A DNA stretch of 64,000 bases from Serratia grimesii NBRC 13537 (GCF_001590905.1 NZ_BCTT01000010.1:372001-436000); one strand, 5' to 3'; positions 27,741 through 38,181 are shown, counted from the first letter of the stretch. Numbers and translations are program-made. Notes: a model not told the origin generated them from the sequence alone.

Positions 27741-27816
27741 CACCAATATTCGCTTCCTCAGCGGCGGACAGTTTAAAATGCCCACTCTATTTACGCTACG
27801 GTTTACGAAAAAAATT

Positions 27817-28398
27817 ATGCAGAGACTACTCCTTGCCTCCACCTCGGCCTACCGCAAGATGCTGCTGGAAAAGCTCCATCTGCCTTTTATCTGTGCCGCA
27901 CCACACGTCGATGAAACCCCGCTGCCAGGCGAAACCGCAGAGGCGCTGGTGCTACGACTGGCGGCGGCGAAGGCACAGGCGTTGGCCCTGGCCTACCCTG
28001 ACACGCTGATTATCGGTTCCGATCAGGTCTGCGTGATCGACGGAAAAATCACCGGAAAACCTCACACCGAGGACAACGCCCGGGCACAGTTACGTCAGGC
28101 CAGCGGTAAAACGGTCACGTTTTATACCGGCCTGGCGTTATACAACAGCCGCAGTAAACACCTTCAAGCCGTGTGTGAGCCTTTCCATGTGCATTTTCGT
28201 ACGTTAAGCGACGCTGAAATCACCAACTATGTGCGCCTTGAGCAACCGCTCAACTGTGCAGGCAGTTTTAAAAGTGAAGGTTTGGGCATTGCATTGTTCG
28301 ACAAACTGGAAGGACGGGATCCGAATGCGCTGATCGGCCTGCCGCTGATTGCATTGCTGGAGATGCTGCGGGCTGAAGGTATCAACCCGCTGGCATAA
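27817..28398 (+). CDS. maf: Maf-like m7GTP pyrophosphatase YceF
   Basis: Nucleotide house-cleaning enzyme of the Maf/HAM1 superfamily, 193 aa; the YceF group hydrolyses 7-methyl-GTP. Motifs: [17 protein letters not shown] at the N-terminus, [21 protein letters not shown] with the catalytic aspartate, GKPHTEDNA, and SFKSEGLGI. The start at 27817 gives the family N-terminus; an in-frame ATG 13 codons upstream is not supported. It is divergent from yceD. Confidence 0.93.
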   Translation: MQRLLLASTSAYRKMLLEKLHLPFICAAPHVDETPLPGETAEALVLRLAAAKAQALALAYPDTLIIGSDQVCVIDGKITGKPHTEDNARAQLRQASGKTVTFYTGLALYNSRSKHLQAVCEPFHVHFRTLSDAEITNYVRLEQPLNCAGSFKSEGLGIALFDKLEGRDPNALIGLPLIALLEMLRAEGINPLA

Positions 28399-28406
28399 AA
28401 TACGGT

Positions 28407-29369
28407 TTACTGGGCTTTAGACTGCTTACGCAATACCTGTAGGCAGTGGCGCAACTCTTGATCCATCGGCGCTTCGATACGCATCGTCTCGCCGGTGCCT
28501 GGATGTTCGAAACGCAGCGCAGCGGCATGCAGGAACAGGCGCTTAAGCCCAGTCCCCGCCAATTGGCGATCGAACTCACGATCGCCATAGCGATCATCAA
28601 AGGCTATCGGATGTCCGGCATGCAAGGCATGAACACGGATTTGATGGGTACGCCCAGTAATTGGGCTAGCCTTGACCAGCGTCGCATGCTCAAAGCGCTC
28701 TTCCACCTTGAAGCGGGTTTCCGACGGCTTGCCTTCGCTGCTGACACGCACGATGCGTTCACCGCTCTGCAGAATGTTTTTCAGCAACGGTGCCTGCACC
28801 GCTTTGCAATGCGACTGCCACTCACCGCGTACCAGCGCCAAATAATCCTTCTGCATCCCTTTCAGCCGTAATTGTTCGTGCAGTGAACGCAATGCAGAAC
28901 GCTTTTTCGCCACCAGCAATACACCTGAAGTGTCGCGGTCCAATCGGTGCACCAGCTCCAGAAAGCGCGCTTCCGGGCGCAACGCACGCAGAGCTTCGAT
29001 CACGCCAAAGCTCAGGCCACTGCCACCGTGCACCGCGGTGCCGGAGGGTTTGTTCAGCAACAGCAGATGATCATCTTCATACAGGATGCAATCTGCCAAT
29101 GCGGCGACTTTATCCAGCTTGGCGGAAACCGGCGCATCTTCACGCTCGGCGACCCGCACAGGCGGTATACGTACGATGTCGCCGGGCGCCAGTTTATATT
29201 CAACCTTAATGCGTCCCTTATTGACCCGCACTTCGCCTTTACGGACGATGCGATAAATCATGCTCTTCGGCACGCCTTTAAGGCGAGCAAGCAGAAAGTT
29301 GTCGATTCGTTGACCAGCTTCGTCTTCGGAAATCGTGATTAATTGTACTGCAGGAATGTTCGTTTTCAT
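28407..29369 (-). CDS. rluC: 23S rRNA pseudouridine synthase RluC
   Basis: Makes pseudouridine at 23S rRNA positions 955, 2504 and 2580 in E. coli. 320 aa. An N-terminal S4 RNA-binding domain ([19 protein letters not shown]) is followed by the RluA-type catalytic domain with [18 protein letters not shown], where the aspartate is catalytic, and [15 protein letters not shown]. The ATG at 29369 matches the E. coli start (MKT). It is divergent from rne and shares the upstream region. Confidence 0.95.
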   Translation of the reverse strand: MKTNIPAVQLITISEDEAGQRIDNFLLARLKGVPKSMIYRIVRKGEVRVNKGRIKVEYKLAPGDIVRIPPVRVAEREDAPVSAKLDKVAALADCILYEDDHLLLLNKPSGTAVHGGSGLSFGVIEALRALRPEARFLELVHRLDRDTSGVLLVAKKRSALRSLHEQLRLKGMQKDYLALVRGEWQSHCKAVQAPLLKNILQSGERIVRVSSEGKPSETRFKVEERFEHATLVKASPITGRTHQIRVHALHAGHPIAFDDRYGDREFDRQLAGTGLKRLFLHAAALRFEHPGTGETMRIEAPMDQELRHCLQVLRKQSKAQ

Positions 29370-29577
29370 GGAGCAGGATTCTAAATAGAGCGCGTAAATA
29401 GCGCCACTTCTTTTTATGTGCTTAACTGTCTCTCTGACTGTGGGTGAAACACTGGCGGACAATAAGGCAGCAAGCCGGTTTGAACGTTTGCGATTTCTTC
29501 CGCAGTTAAAGAAAAGTCACCTTGCTATAACCGTATCAGCAGTGGAATAATGTGTTTACTTTCCACGTTGATTCTCG

Positions 29578-29606
29578 TTAAACAGGGAAAACTGTGGAAT
29601 TATAAA
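29578..29606 (+). promoter_or_regulatory. probable rne promoter
   Basis: TTAAAC and TATAAA are spaced by 17 bases. Transcription from about 29613 would give a leader of roughly 310 bases, similar in scale to the long E. coli rne leader (about 360 bases). Confidence 0.5.
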
Positions 29607-29609
29607 ATT

Positions 29610-29921
29610 TGTCTGATGGCACAAAAACGCAGCAATGGCGTAAGACGTAATGTGAAATCAAACAATTAGCGGGCTGCGGGTTGCAGCTTGGCCGGCAAAC
29701 GGAATCAGATCTGTCGACGTAAATCAGAGGCTATTCCCCTAGTAAAAGTGCTGTTTTTCACAAAGAAAGACAGGCTTACCGAGATAATGCGCCCCTATGC
29801 AGGCGACAACCGTGAGGTTGACGGCTTTGCGAGAAGACACGGGGTTTTCGGTTTTAATCCGGCCATGAGGTTATTTTGCCCGCAGCTTTGTCGATAATGT
29901 AAAAATAACGAGTAAGTTAAG
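29610..29921 (+). ncRNA. rne 5' leader (RNE5-like autoregulatory element)
   Basis: Long untranslated leader before rne. In E. coli this leader folds into hairpins recognised by RNase E, which cleaves its own mRNA. The stretch GGGCTGCGGGTTGCAG (29669-29684) matches my memory of the conserved hairpin 2. The remainder is structured and carries no credible ORF. Boundaries are approximate. Confidence 0.6.
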
Positions 29922-32900
29922 ATGAAAAGAATGTTGATTAACGCAACTCAGCAGGAAGAGTTGCGTGTTGCCCTCGTAGATGGACAGCGGCTGTATGATT
30001 TGGATATTGAAAGTCCGGGTCATGAACAGAAAAAAGCGAATATTTACAAAGGTAAAATCACTCGTATAGAACCAAGTCTTGAAGCAGCGTTCGTTGATTA
30101 CGGCGCCGAACGACATGGTTTCCTCCCTCTTAAAGAAATCGCCCGCGAATACTTCCCAAGTAATTACTCTTCTCATGGTCGCCCGAACATCAAAGATGTG
30201 CTGCGCGAAGGCCAGGAAGTGATCGTTCAAGTTGATAAAGAAGAACGTGGCAACAAAGGCGCCGCCTTAACCACGTTCATCAGCTTGGCCGGTAGTTATT
30301 TGGTACTGATGCCGAACAACCCTCGTGCCGGTGGTATTTCACGCCGCATCGAAGGTGATGATCGCACCGAATTGAAAGAAGCGCTTTCGTCCCTGCAACT
30401 GCCTGATGGTATGGGTCTGATCGTTCGCACCGCTGGCGTTGGCAAATCTGCCGATGCGTTGCAGTGGGATCTGTCTTTCCGCCTGAAGCACTGGGAAGCC
30501 ATTAAAAAAGCCGCTGAAGGCCGCGCTGCCCCCTTCCTGATCCATCAGGAAAGCAACGTTATCGTGCGTGCATTCCGCGACTATCTGCGCCCAGACATCG
30601 GCGAAATCCTGATCGACAATCCAAAAGTTCTCGATCTGGCCAAAGAGCACATTGCTGCCTTGGGTCGCCCGGATTTCAGCAGCAAAATCAAACTGTACAG
30701 CGGTGAAATACCTCTGTTCAGCCACTACCAAATCGAATCTCAAATCGAATCCGCTTTCCAGCGTGAAGTGCGCCTGCCTTCCGGCGGCTCGATTGTTATC
30801 GACTCCACCGAAGCATTGACCGCTATCGATATCAACTCCGCACGCGCAACTCGCGGCGGCGATATCGAAGAAACGGCATTCAACACCAACCTGGAAGCCG
30901 CAGACGAGATCGCACGTCAGTTACGTTTGCGTGACCTTGGTGGTCTGATCGTTATCGACTTTATCGATATGACCCCGGTTCGTCATCAACGCGAAGTGGA
31001 AAACCGCCTGCGTGATGCAGTACGTCAAGACCGTGCACGTATCCAAATCGGTCGCATTTCCCGTTTCGGCCTGCTTGAGATGTCGCGTCAGCGCCTCAGC
31101 CCGTCGTTAGGCGAGTCCAGCCATCACGTCTGCCCACGCTGTAATGGCACCGGCACCATCCGTGATAACGAATCACTGGCACTGTCCATTCTTCGTTTGA
31201 TCGAAGAAGAAGCGCTGAAAGAAAATACCAAAGAAGTTCACGCTATCGTGCCAGTTCAGGTTGCTTCATACCTGCTGAACGAAAAACGTGAATCGGTGAG
31301 CGCGATCGAGAAACGTCAGGGTGGCGTGAAAGCGATCATCGTGCCGAACGATCAAATGCAAACCCCGCACTACTCTGTGCTGCGCGTACGTAAGGGTGAA
31401 GAGACACCAACCCTGAGCTATCTGTTGCCGAAACTGCACGAAGAAGAAATGGCTCAGCCGCTGGAAGATGTGCCAATGGAACGTAAGCGTCCAGAGCAAC
31501 CAGCACTGGCTTCGTTCTCTCTGGCTGCTGACGCACCACCACCGGCTGAAGAACCGGCAGTGGCTAAGTCTACCGTCGCCGTTGCTGCTGCAACCAAGCA
31601 CGTCGCACCAGCTGCCGCTAAGCCGGGTCTCTTGGGCCGTCTGTTCGGTGGTCTGAAAGCCCTGTTTGCAGGTGAAGAACAACCCGTTGTCGAAGTCAAA
31701 CCGGTTGTTGAAGCGCCGAAACAAGAAGGTAACGGTGAAAACCGCCGCCAGGATCGTCGTGGTCAACGTCGTCAGGGTACCGGCCGTAAAGAACGCGGTG
31801 AGCGCAGCGATCGTCCAGAACGTGGCGAGCGTAAAGAACGTGGTGACAACCGCGATCGCGATGGCCGTGATAATCGTGAGCCGCGTGAAAACCGCGAGCC
31901 ACGTGACAACCGCGAAGGCCGTGAGACACGTGAAGTGCGTGATGAGCAGCGTCGTAACCGTCGCAATGCACCACAAGCTTCTGCACCGGTCGATGAGCCG
32001 CAGTCTGAAGAAGCCGCCAAGGCACAGCGTGAAGAACAGCAACAGCGCCGTGACCAACGTGCCGAACGTCAGCGTCGTCGTCAGGAAGAAAAACGTCAAG
32101 CTCAGCAGGAAGTGGCAGCGCTCGAAAGCGTAGAAACTACCACTGCCAGCAACAGCAATGACGAAGATCTCGAAGAACGTCAGATGCAGAACATGCAGCG
32201 CCGTCAGCGTCGTAATCTGCCACAGAAAGTTCGTGTATTGTCTGCGGAAGAAGAACTGCATCGCGCAGCTGAAGAATTACTGGCACCTAAAGCGCCAGTA
32301 GCAAAAGCTGAAGTGAAGTCTGCCCCACCTGCACATGTTGAAGACAGCGTTAAACTGCTGCCAGAAACTCTTGAACAGACCGAAGATGATGCGCAAGGTG
32401 ACAACCGTGCTAACGGCGAAAACGGCATGCCACGCCGCTCACGTCGTTCTCCTCGCCATCTGCGCGTCAGCGGTCAACGTCGTCGCCGTTACCGTGATGA
32501 GCGTTACCCAACTCAGTCGCCAATGCCATTGACAGGGGCTTTCGCCTCTCCGGAAATGGCTTCAGGCAAGGTTTGGGTAAGTTACCCTGTCACACAAGCG
32601 GCGCAAGTGATTGAAGAAGCAGAAGTTCAAGCTGAAGCTATCGAGATCGCTACTGACAATGTGATGGCACCGGAAGCCGCCAGCGTAGCCGCACCAGCGG
32701 TCGTTGAAGCAGCCGTACAAGCCGTTAGCGCAACAGACGTTGTGACTACAGTAGTTGAAGAAGAAGCTCAGCCGGTTGATGAAGCCGTTGAGCCGATGAT
32801 CGCTGCTCAGGCTGAAGAAATCACAGCAGCACCTGTGGTTGAAGTGCCTGCCGTAGAAGAAACGACTGTTGTTGAAACCGCACCGGTAGTTGAAGAAACA

Positions 32901-33269
32901 CCAGCTGTTGAAACTGCCCCTATGGTAGAAGAAACGCCGGTAGTTGAAACGGCTGTAACCGTTGCTGAAGACACGATTGTTGTGCCAGTGTCAGTGTCCG
33001 CAGAGCCGGTCATTGCAGCCGAACCTGTGCAGACCGTTGCTGAAGAGAAAGTGCCTGTTGTACAACAGCAACCAGCACCACTGTATAAGCATATCGCAAC
33101 GGCGCCAATGACCAAGGCTCCTGCGCCGGATTATGTGCCGGAACAGCAGCAACGCAGTGATTGGCAGCGCCCTTCCTTCAACTTCGAAGGCAAAGGTTCA
33201 GCCGGTGGCCATGCGGCGGCAAACCAAGCTACTGCACCGGCAACCAAACCGCAGCCGGTTAACGATTAA
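29922..33269 (+). CDS. rne: ribonuclease E
   Basis: Essential endoribonuclease and scaffold of the RNA degradosome, 1115 aa (E. coli 1061). The catalytic half has an S1 domain (about residues 35-125), the DNase I-like part with metal-binding aspartates in [10 protein letters not shown] and LIVIDFIDM, and the zinc link CPRC near residue 404. The C-terminal half is disordered: an amphipathic membrane-targeting helix ([14 protein letters not shown], about 570), an arginine-rich RNA-binding region, the conserved [20 protein letters not shown] segment (AR2, next to the RhlB/enolase sites), a valine/glutamate repeat region and the PNPase-binding tail [19 protein letters not shown]. The tail is longer and more repetitive than in E. 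coli. Confidence 0.98.
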   Translation: MKRMLINATQQEELRVALVDGQRLYDLDIESPGHEQKKANIYKGKITRIEPSLEAAFVDYGAERHGFLPLKEIAREYFPSNYSSHGRPNIKDVLREGQEVIVQVDKEERGNKGAALTTFISLAGSYLVLMPNNPRAGGISRRIEGDDRTELKEALSSLQLPDGMGLIVRTAGVGKSADALQWDLSFRLKHWEAIKKAAEGRAAPFLIHQESNVIVRAFRDYLRPDIGEILIDNPKVLDLAKEHIAALGRPDFSSKIKLYSGEIPLFSHYQIESQIESAFQREVRLPSGGSIVIDSTEALTAIDINSARATRGGDIEETAFNTNLEAADEIARQLRLRDLGGLIVIDFIDMTPVRHQREVENRLRDAVRQDRARIQIGRISRFGLLEMSRQRLSPSLGESSHHVCPRCNGTGTIRDNESLALSILRLIEEEALKENTKEVHAIVPVQVASYLLNEKRESVSAIEKRQGGVKAIIVPNDQMQTPHYSVLRVRKGEETPTLSYLLPKLHEEEMAQPLEDVPMERKRPEQPALASFSLAADAPPPAEEPAVAKSTVAVAAATKHVAPAAAKPGLLGRLFGGLKALFAGEEQPVVEVKPVVEAPKQEGNGENRRQDRRGQRRQGTGRKERGERSDRPERGERKERGDNRDRDGRDNREPRENREPRDNREGRETREVRDEQRRNRRNAPQASAPVDEPQSEEAAKAQREEQQQRRDQRAERQRRRQEEKRQAQQEVAALESVETTTASNSNDEDLEERQMQNMQRRQRRNLPQKVRVLSAEEELHRAAEELLAPKAPVAKAEVKSAPPAHVEDSVKLLPETLEQTEDDAQGDNRANGENGMPRRSRRSPRHLRVSGQRRRRYRDERYPTQSPMPLTGAFASPEMASGKVWVSYPVTQAAQVIEEAEVQAEAIEIATDNVMAPEAASVAAPAVVEAAVQAVSATDVVTTVVEEEAQPVDEAVEPMIAAQAEEITAAPVVEVPAVEETTVVETAPVVEETPAVETAPMVEETPVVETAVTVAEDTIVVPVSVSAEPVIAAEPVQTVAEEKVPVVQQQPAPLYKHIATAPMTKAPAPDYVPEQQQRSDWQRPSFNFEGKGSAGGHAAANQATAPATKPQPVND
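32853..32960 (+). repeat. three 36-bp tandem repeats inside rne
   Basis: Three consecutive 12-residue units: [24 protein letters not shown] and [12 protein letters not shown]. They lie in the disordered tail before the PNPase-binding motif and could vary in number between strains. Confidence 0.8.
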
Positions 33270-33286
33270 CGTAATCTGCTCCGATA

Positions 33287-33314
33287 AAAAAACCCGCCAC
33301 TCGGCGGGTTTTTT
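33287..33314. terminator. bidirectional terminator after rne
   Basis: AAAAAACCCGCC/GGCGGGTTTTTT, a 12-bp perfect stem with an ACTC loop, between rne and the convergent monooxygenase-like gene. Confidence 0.9.
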
Positions 33315-33331
33315 ATTGCAACAAAATCGGC

Positions 33332-33619
33332 TCAGGCAATTTTCTTCAAGCGTTTGATATCCAGCAACTCCAGCTTGCCATCAAGCTGGCTGACGAATTG
33401 CTTAAAATGCTCGGTGGCATTGTGCTTTTCCAGCGCTTCTTCGCTTGCCCAGCGTTCAAAAAAGACGAAGGTGCCCGGCTGTTCCAACTCACGGTGCAAA
33501 TCATATTGCAGGTTGCCCAACTCCTGACGGCTTGGTTCGATAATCGCATGCACCGCATCGCTGACGGCGGATACAAATTCAGGCTTCGCCTGTAGGGTGG
33601 CAATCACTCGCACTTCCAT
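33332..33619 (-). CDS. antibiotic biosynthesis monooxygenase (ABM) domain protein, YgiN-like
   Basis: 95-aa single ABM-domain protein with dimeric alpha-beta barrel fold. It shows VIATLQAKPEF as the first strand, FVFFERWASEEALEKHNATEHF as the central conserved part, and LELLDIKRL as last strand. Family members are quinol monooxygenases (YgiN) or small heme/ligand proteins; the substrate is unknown. GGGAGAAAAAA precedes the ATG. It is monocistronic, convergent to rne and divergent from pyrC. Confidence 0.85.
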   Translation of the reverse strand: MEVRVIATLQAKPEFVSAVSDAVHAIIEPSRQELGNLQYDLHRELEQPGTFVFFERWASEEALEKHNATEHFKQFVSQLDGKLELLDIKRLKKIA

Positions 33620-33746
33620 TTTTTTCTCCCATTCCTCATGATTAACGTTGATTACCGAGTATTTCTCACCCGGGTATCATAAAAATCTCTCCCACTATGC
33701 GCCCGATAGCCAATTGATTTCAACTTGCTGTGAACAAACAGATGCA

Positions 33747-33762
33747 TCGCAAGCGCTTTCAG
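33747..33762. promoter_or_regulatory. possible PurR box of pyrC
   Basis: TCGCAAGCGCTTTCAG matches the PurR consensus ACGCAAACGTTTGCGT at 10 of 16 positions, including the central CG. E. coli pyrC is a known PurR target. The match is imperfect. Confidence 0.4.
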
Positions 33763-33843
33763 CTTATCCTTACACCCCGGCGTGAATAACCCTCATTATT
33801 CGCTTTTATGTAGACCCGTTTCTAACCGCCGGAGCCTTGCAAC

Positions 33844-34890
33844 ATGACCGCACAACCTCAAGCCCTGAAAATCCGCCGCCCTGACGACTGGCACATCCAT
33901 CTGCGTGATGATGACATGCTGAAAACGGTTTTGCCCTATACCAGTCAGGTCTTTGGCCGGGCGATTGTGATGCCGAACCTGGCTCCGCCAATTACGACCG
34001 TCGATGCCGCGCGCGCTTATCGCGACCGCATTCTGGCTGCCGTCCCACAGGGACATAGCTTCACTCCACTGATGACCTGCTACCTGACGAATTCGCTGGC
34101 CGCCACCGAACTGGTCACTGGGTTCGAGCAAGGTGTGTTCACTGCTGCCAAGCTGTATCCTGCCAATGCCACCACCAATTCCAGCCACGGTGTCAGCGAT
34201 GTGAAGGCCATCTACCCACTGTTCGAACAAATGCAGAAAATCGGCATGCCACTGCTGATTCATGGTGAAGTGACCGATGCCGCTGTTGATATTTTCGATC
34301 GTGAGGCTCGCTTTATTGAGCAGGTTATGGAGCCTATTCGCCAACAGTTCCCAGAACTGAAAATCGTTTTCGAGCACATCACCACCAAAGAAGCGGCTCA
34401 ATATGTGCAGGAAGGCAATCGATTCCTTGGTGCCACCATCACCCCGCAGCACCTGATGTTTAACCGTAACCACATGTTGGTTGGTGGTATCCGTCCGCAC
34501 TTGTTCTGCCTGCCTATCCTCAAGCGCAACATTCATCAGGATGCATTGCGCAAAGCAGTTGCCAGCGGCTCAGAGCGCTTTTTCCTCGGTACCGACTCAG
34601 CCCCACATGCCAAACACCGTAAGGAATCAAGCTGTGGCTGTGCGGGTGTATTCAATGCTCCTAACGCCATCCCGGCCTACGCCAGCGTATTTGAACAACT
34701 GGGCGCACTAGAGCATCTGGAAGCATTCTGCTCACTGAACGGCCCGCGTTTTTATGGTTTGCCGGTCAATGCCGATTTTATCGAGCTGCAACGTGTCCCG
34801 ACCACCCAGCCGGAAGAGATCCTGATGGGTAACGAAACGGTCGTGCCATTCCTGGCAGGAGAGAGCCTGAACTGGTCAGTAAAGGCGTAA
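33844..34890 (+). CDS. pyrC: dihydroorotase
   Basis: Zinc enzyme closing carbamoyl-aspartate to dihydroorotate in pyrimidine synthesis. 348 aa, class II type as in E. coli. Metal ligands: [11 protein letters not shown] at the N-terminus, the carboxylated lysine in [35 protein letters not shown], and the catalytic aspartate in [23 protein letters not shown] lies before the ATG. Expressed as a single gene upstream of dinI. Confidence 0.97.
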   Translation: MTAQPQALKIRRPDDWHIHLRDDDMLKTVLPYTSQVFGRAIVMPNLAPPITTVDAARAYRDRILAAVPQGHSFTPLMTCYLTNSLAATELVTGFEQGVFTAAKLYPANATTNSSHGVSDVKAIYPLFEQMQKIGMPLLIHGEVTDAAVDIFDREARFIEQVMEPIRQQFPELKIVFEHITTKEAAQYVQEGNRFLGATITPQHLMFNRNHMLVGGIRPHLFCLPILKRNIHQDALRKAVASGSERFFLGTDSAPHAKHRKESSCGCAGVFNAPNAIPAYASVFEQLGALEHLEAFCSLNGPRFYGLPVNADFIELQRVPTTQPEEILMGNETVVPFLAGESLNWSVKA

Positions 34891-34933
34891 CAATCTTTTT
34901 TTAACGTAGCCTCTTGCCCTCAGTTGCGGTTAA

Positions 34934-34949
34934 CTGTATAAATATCCAG
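34934..34949. promoter_or_regulatory. LexA (SOS) box of dinI
   Basis: CTGTATAAATATCCAG fits CTGT-N8-ACAG with one mismatch and is almost the same as my memory of the E. coli dinI box. It lies 22 bases before the start codon. Confidence 0.85.
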
Positions 34950-34970
34950 TAAATCGCTTCGGGGGCAATT

Positions 34971-35210
34971 ATGCGTGTTGAAGTCACTATAGATAAAACC
35001 AAACCGCTACCGTCAGGGGCCATCGAAGCTCTGACCGGCGAGCTGAGTAAGCGAGTCAATCGCCAATTTCCAGACACCGTGGTTCAGGTGCGCTATGCCG
35101 GCTCTAATGGGCTCTCGGTACTTGGCGGCCTCAAAACAGATAAAGACCTGATCGCAGACATCCTCCAGGAAACCTGGGAAAGTGCTGACGACTGGTTTAG
35201 CGCAGAATAA
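34971..35210 (+). CDS. dinI: DNA damage-inducible protein I
   Basis: 79-aa acidic protein that binds RecA filaments and modulates the SOS response. It begins MRVEVTIDKTKPLPSGAIEA and ends with the helix ILQETWESADDWF, whose acidic residues mimic DNA in E. coli DinI. GGGGG is five bases before the ATG. A LexA box upstream and a terminator downstream make it a single-gene SOS unit. Confidence 0.96.
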   Translation: MRVEVTIDKTKPLPSGAIEALTGELSKRVNRQFPDTVVQVRYAGSNGLSVLGGLKTDKDLIADILQETWESADDWFSAE

Positions 35211-35228
35211 TACTGCAATGTAGTTTTT

Positions 35229-35254
35229 GCCGGGGGTCGCTCTCCGGCTTTTTT
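35229..35254 (+). terminator. dinI terminator
   Basis: GCCGG/CCGGC stem with possible further G-U pairs, then TTTTTT. Confidence 0.75.
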
Positions 35255-35346
35255 GTATTTGAAGTCTGGCAAACGGTGTGTAATTTTCTGCTGGAAGAAA
35301 CGCTTTATCTGGTCTGTACTGAATGCTTTAACAGGAGGTATTTGAC

Positions 35347-35625
35347 ATGGCCCCGGACAAGGTAAAAAACGAAGAAGCGATGACATTTGGCGAACTGCTG
35401 GCACTGATCGCCGATCAAAAACGACGTTTAAGCGTACTGGAAGTTGCATTCTCCTATCTTGCCTTTGGTCTTGATGACAAAGCCAACCAATTGTTGATTC
35501 ACAGTCTGAAGCTGGAATCGCAAAATCAAAATCGCGATGCCGAAACACAGCAGCACTTCGCCCATCTGGCCTCCGAGCTAGAGAAGCGACTGCACGGCGG
35601 CTCACTCCCTCCCGACATTACATAG
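35347..35625 (+). CDS. small helical protein of unknown function
   Basis: 92-aa protein, not recognised. A perfect AGGAGG lies 8 bases before the ATG, so translation is credible. The sequence predicts nearly all alpha-helix: MTFGELLALIADQKRRLSVL, a short loop (GLDD), and LIHSLKLESQNQNRDAETQQ, with a coiled-coil look and no cysteine or signal peptide. Size and layout remind me weakly of anti-adaptors such as IraP, but similarity is not enough to name it. It sits between dinI and bssS, where E. coli has no gene, in its own intergenic frame. Confidence 0.75.
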   Translation: MAPDKVKNEEAMTFGELLALIADQKRRLSVLEVAFSYLAFGLDDKANQLLIHSLKLESQNQNRDAETQQHFAHLASELEKRLHGGSLPPDIT

Positions 35626-35816
35626 CACATGGCTTGTCGTGTTTCGCGAGCGAACCTGTAGAATAATCACTCAAATAAATATTTATTTTGCAAAAGAAGG
35701 TGTGAAAAGCTCCACCACCGAAACCAGATGCGTATACTGTAATTGCTCACATGATGATGAGCCGCATTGATCCTCGTTAGTCACTCACGGTAGTCACTAC
35801 TCAATAAGGGGTCTTT

Positions 35817-36071
35817 ATGGACAGAAATGATGAAGTAATTCAGACACACCCGCTTGTTGGTTGGGATATCAGTACTGTCGACGTTTATGACGCCATGATG
35901 ATACGCCTTCATTACCTGTCTTCACTAGACCAGACACCCGAAGACGCCCAAGTAGACAGAACGCTTTGGCTAACTACAGATGTCGCACGCCAATTAATCA
36001 ATATTTTAGAAGCTGGCATCGCCAAGATTGAAGCAACGGATTACCAGGACCTTGATCGTAAAAAACACTAA
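35817..36071 (+). CDS. bssS: biofilm regulator BssS
   Basis: 84-aa cytoplasmic protein; in E. coli BssS (YceP) affects biofilm formation through indole and AI-2 signalling, mechanism unclear. The N-terminus NDEVIQTHPLVGWDISTVDV and the stretch TLWLTTDVARQLINILEAGI are almost identical to E. coli. Its upstream region of about 190 bases and the downstream terminator make it a single-gene unit. Confidence 0.95.
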   Translation: MDRNDEVIQTHPLVGWDISTVDVYDAMMIRLHYLSSLDQTPEDAQVDRTLWLTTDVARQLINILEAGIAKIEATDYQDLDRKKH

Positions 36072-36091
36072 TTCACTCTACCAAAAAGCCT

Positions 36092-36125
36092 AAGGCGCCA
36101 GCATTTATCTCTGGCGCCTTTTTCT
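36092..36125 (+). terminator. bssS terminator
   Basis: AAGGCGCCAG/CTGGCGCCTT with a 9-base loop followed by a T-rich run. Confidence 0.88.
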
Positions 36126-36214
36126 TTGCCTGTACCTCGTGCAACAAGTGCATTGCAGCGCCCAACCTTTTATCATGACGACATAAGAGATATGTCACAG
36201 AGAGGTTATGGCAC

Positions 36215-37330
36215 GTGGAATATGACTTAATTGTTGTGGGCAGCGGTTCGGTAGGTGCAGCGGCGGGTTACTACGCGACACGGGCTGGCCTTAAAGTATT
36301 AATGATAGACAGTGCGATGCCTCCACACCGTAACGGTAGCCACCACGGCGATACACGTATCATTCGCCATGCCTACGGCGAAGGTGAAAAATATGTGCCG
36401 TTGATTCTACGCGCCCAAGCGTTATGGAACGCCCTGATTAAACAAACCGGCGAAGAATTGTTCCAGGACTGCGGTGTGTTGAACATGGGACCGGAACAGT
36501 CTGAGTTTATTCGTAATGCTCAGCACAGTGCGCAAAAATTCCGTCTCAATACACAAAACCTGAGTGCGGAAGAGATAAATCAACGCTGGCCGGAATTCAA
36601 TGCGCCGGATGGTTACGTCGGCGTATTTGAGCCGGATGCGGGGTTCCTGCGTTCGGAAAAGGCTATCACTAGCCTGATCAAACTCGCTAAAGAGGCCGGT
36701 TGCAGTCAGTTGTTCAATTGCCCAGTGAGCGCAGTGCAGCCTATCGACGGAGGGGTTGAAGTCATTACCGCTGAAGGCCATTTTCAGGGGCGTAAAGCCG
36801 TAGTAACCACCGGTACCTGGGTAAACGCTTTGCTACCACAGCTACCTATCACCCGGCTGCGTAAAGTGTTTTCCTGGCATCAGGCCGATGGCCGTTACAG
36901 CATCAATAACCGGTTCCCGGCCTTTACTGTCGAAGCACAAGACGGCAATCATTACTATGGTTTCCCTGCCGATAACGACGGGTTAAAGGTGGGTAAACAC
37001 GATGGTGGTCAACCTATAGATAAGCCTGAACAGCGCAAACCTTTTGGCAGTTTTGCCAGTGACGGAACCGAAGTTTTCCATTTCCTGCGCCAATTTTTGC
37101 CAGGTGTAGGGGTATGTTTACACGGTGAAGCATGCAGTTATGACATGAGCCCAGATGAAGACTTTATTATCGATACGCTGCCAGAGTGCGATCGCTTAAT
37201 GGTTATCACTGGCCTGAGTGGCCATGGCTTTAAGTTTGCCAGTGTATTAGGTGAAATTGCTGCGCTGTTTGCTGAAGACAAAACGCCCCCCGTGGACATC
37301 CTGCCCTTCTCACTAAAACGATTTGATTAA
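36215..37330 (+). CDS. solA: N-methyl-L-tryptophan oxidase
   Basis: FAD enzyme of the monomeric sarcosine oxidase family, 371 aa, oxidising N-methyl amino acids and making hydrogen peroxide. The FAD motif [18 protein letters not shown] starts at residue 4; [20 protein letters not shown] is the family segment near the flavin; the covalent-flavin cysteine is in [15 protein letters not shown]. The start is GTG at 36215, with AGAGG 9 bases upstream. Position after bssS is as in E. coli. Confidence 0.93.
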   Translation: MEYDLIVVGSGSVGAAAGYYATRAGLKVLMIDSAMPPHRNGSHHGDTRIIRHAYGEGEKYVPLILRAQALWNALIKQTGEELFQDCGVLNMGPEQSEFIRNAQHSAQKFRLNTQNLSAEEINQRWPEFNAPDGYVGVFEPDAGFLRSEKAITSLIKLAKEAGCSQLFNCPVSAVQPIDGGVEVITAEGHFQGRKAVVTTGTWVNALLPQLPITRLRKVFSWHQADGRYSINNRFPAFTVEAQDGNHYYGFPADNDGLKVGKHDGGQPIDKPEQRKPFGSFASDGTEVFHFLRQFLPGVGVCLHGEACSYDMSPDEDFIIDTLPECDRLMVITGLSGHGFKFASVLGEIAALFAEDKTPPVDILPFSLKRFD

Positions 37331-37352
37331 CCCCTTCGCTTCACTCAATCGC

Positions 37353-37372
37353 GCCCGCCACCACGTGCGGGC
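37353..37372 (+). terminator. weak stem-loop after solA
   Basis: GCCCGC/GCGGGC with an 8-base loop 20 bases past the solA stop; no proper U tail. Confidence 0.4.
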
Positions 37373-37554
37373 TGCGGTTTAGCACCTCAGTTACAACCAA
37401 AAATCATCATAACAATCTGAAATTTATTGTAAAAAATATTTCAACGGAAATTTCTGATGTAAGTATCCGGATTTCCGAATTGATCCGCTCTGGTGTAAGT
37501 TCTATTTTACAGCTGATATGCCATAGTAATTCTTCGATCAACAAGGACGTCACC

Positions 37555-38181
37555 ATGAAACTGCTTGTCGTGGACGAATGCTGCTTCACTCGGGTCGGGA
37601 TAGATAACTATTTTACTGACAATGTTTTCGCCCAGGTAAAATGTTGCCATAGCCTTGAACAGGCTACCCCCCTGCTAGACCACTACCGGCCAAGTCATAT
37701 TCTGGTGAACCTGACCAAACAATGCCGCCATAGCGAAGATGACGCCCAACTTCAGGCCTTTATTGAGGCCACATCATCGGCACTGTTGTTTATTTATCTG
37801 GACACCCCCTATCCCTACAGCGAAACGCCTATGCGCATCGCCGAACATGCTTTTCTGTTCAATAAAGCCACACTTCCGGTCACATTACGCATGATGCGAG
37901 AAAAACCCGTCTCACTGATGGACTGCAGCGCTGAACATTCGCTGTTTAGCCCGCAAGAGCTGACGGTAATGAAGCATTGGATGGCGGAAATGCCCAATTA
38001 CCGTATCGCGAAAAAACTGCAAATCAGTTCGCATACGGTCTACGTTCACAAACGCCATATCACAGAAAAAATCAACGCCCGCAACCGGCTGGAATTTTAT
38101 TCACTGTATAACGTACTGCGTTACTTCTATCCACCAAGCGTACCTTCCAGCTCAATGCCACTGTCTTTACTGGCGGTATAA
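37555..38181 (+). CDS. LuxR/RcsA-like transcriptional regulator
   Basis: 208-aa regulator with an N-terminal receiver-like region (MKLLVVDECCFTRVGIDNYF) lacking a clear phosphorylation triad, and a C-terminal LuxR-type HTH: FSPQELTVMKHWMAEMPNYR then IAKKLQISSHTVYVHKRHI. The layout and spacing resemble RcsA, the unphosphorylated Rcs auxiliary regulator. The start at 37555 has AAGGA 7 bases upstream; an earlier in-frame ATG is unsupported. E. coli has no gene here between solA and yceO. The upstream region is AT-rich, as often seen for H-NS-silenced regulators. Confidence 0.8.
   Translation: MKLLVVDECCFTRVGIDNYFTDNVFAQVKCCHSLEQATPLLDHYRPSHILVNLTKQCRHSEDDAQLQAFIEATSSALLFIYLDTPYPYSETPMRIAEHAFLFNKATLPVTLRMMREKPVSLMDCSAEHSLFSPQELTVMKHWMAEMPNYRIAKKLQISSHTVYVHKRHITEKINARNRLEFYSLYNVLRYFYPPSVPSSSMPLSLLAV

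Noticed and set aside
29463-29921. Possible yceQ-like gene in the rne leader
   Set aside because: E. coli annotates a small ORF there, but no frame with a start signal or matching protein was found; the region is explained by the rne leader.
31266-32261. 331-codon open frame on the minus strand
   Set aside because: It is the mirror of the arginine-, glutamate- and alanine-rich half of rne; its composition is explained by the codon bias of rne and it has no start signals.
33796-34536. 246-codon frame on the minus strand
   Set aside because: Antisense to pyrC, which is conserved along its whole length.
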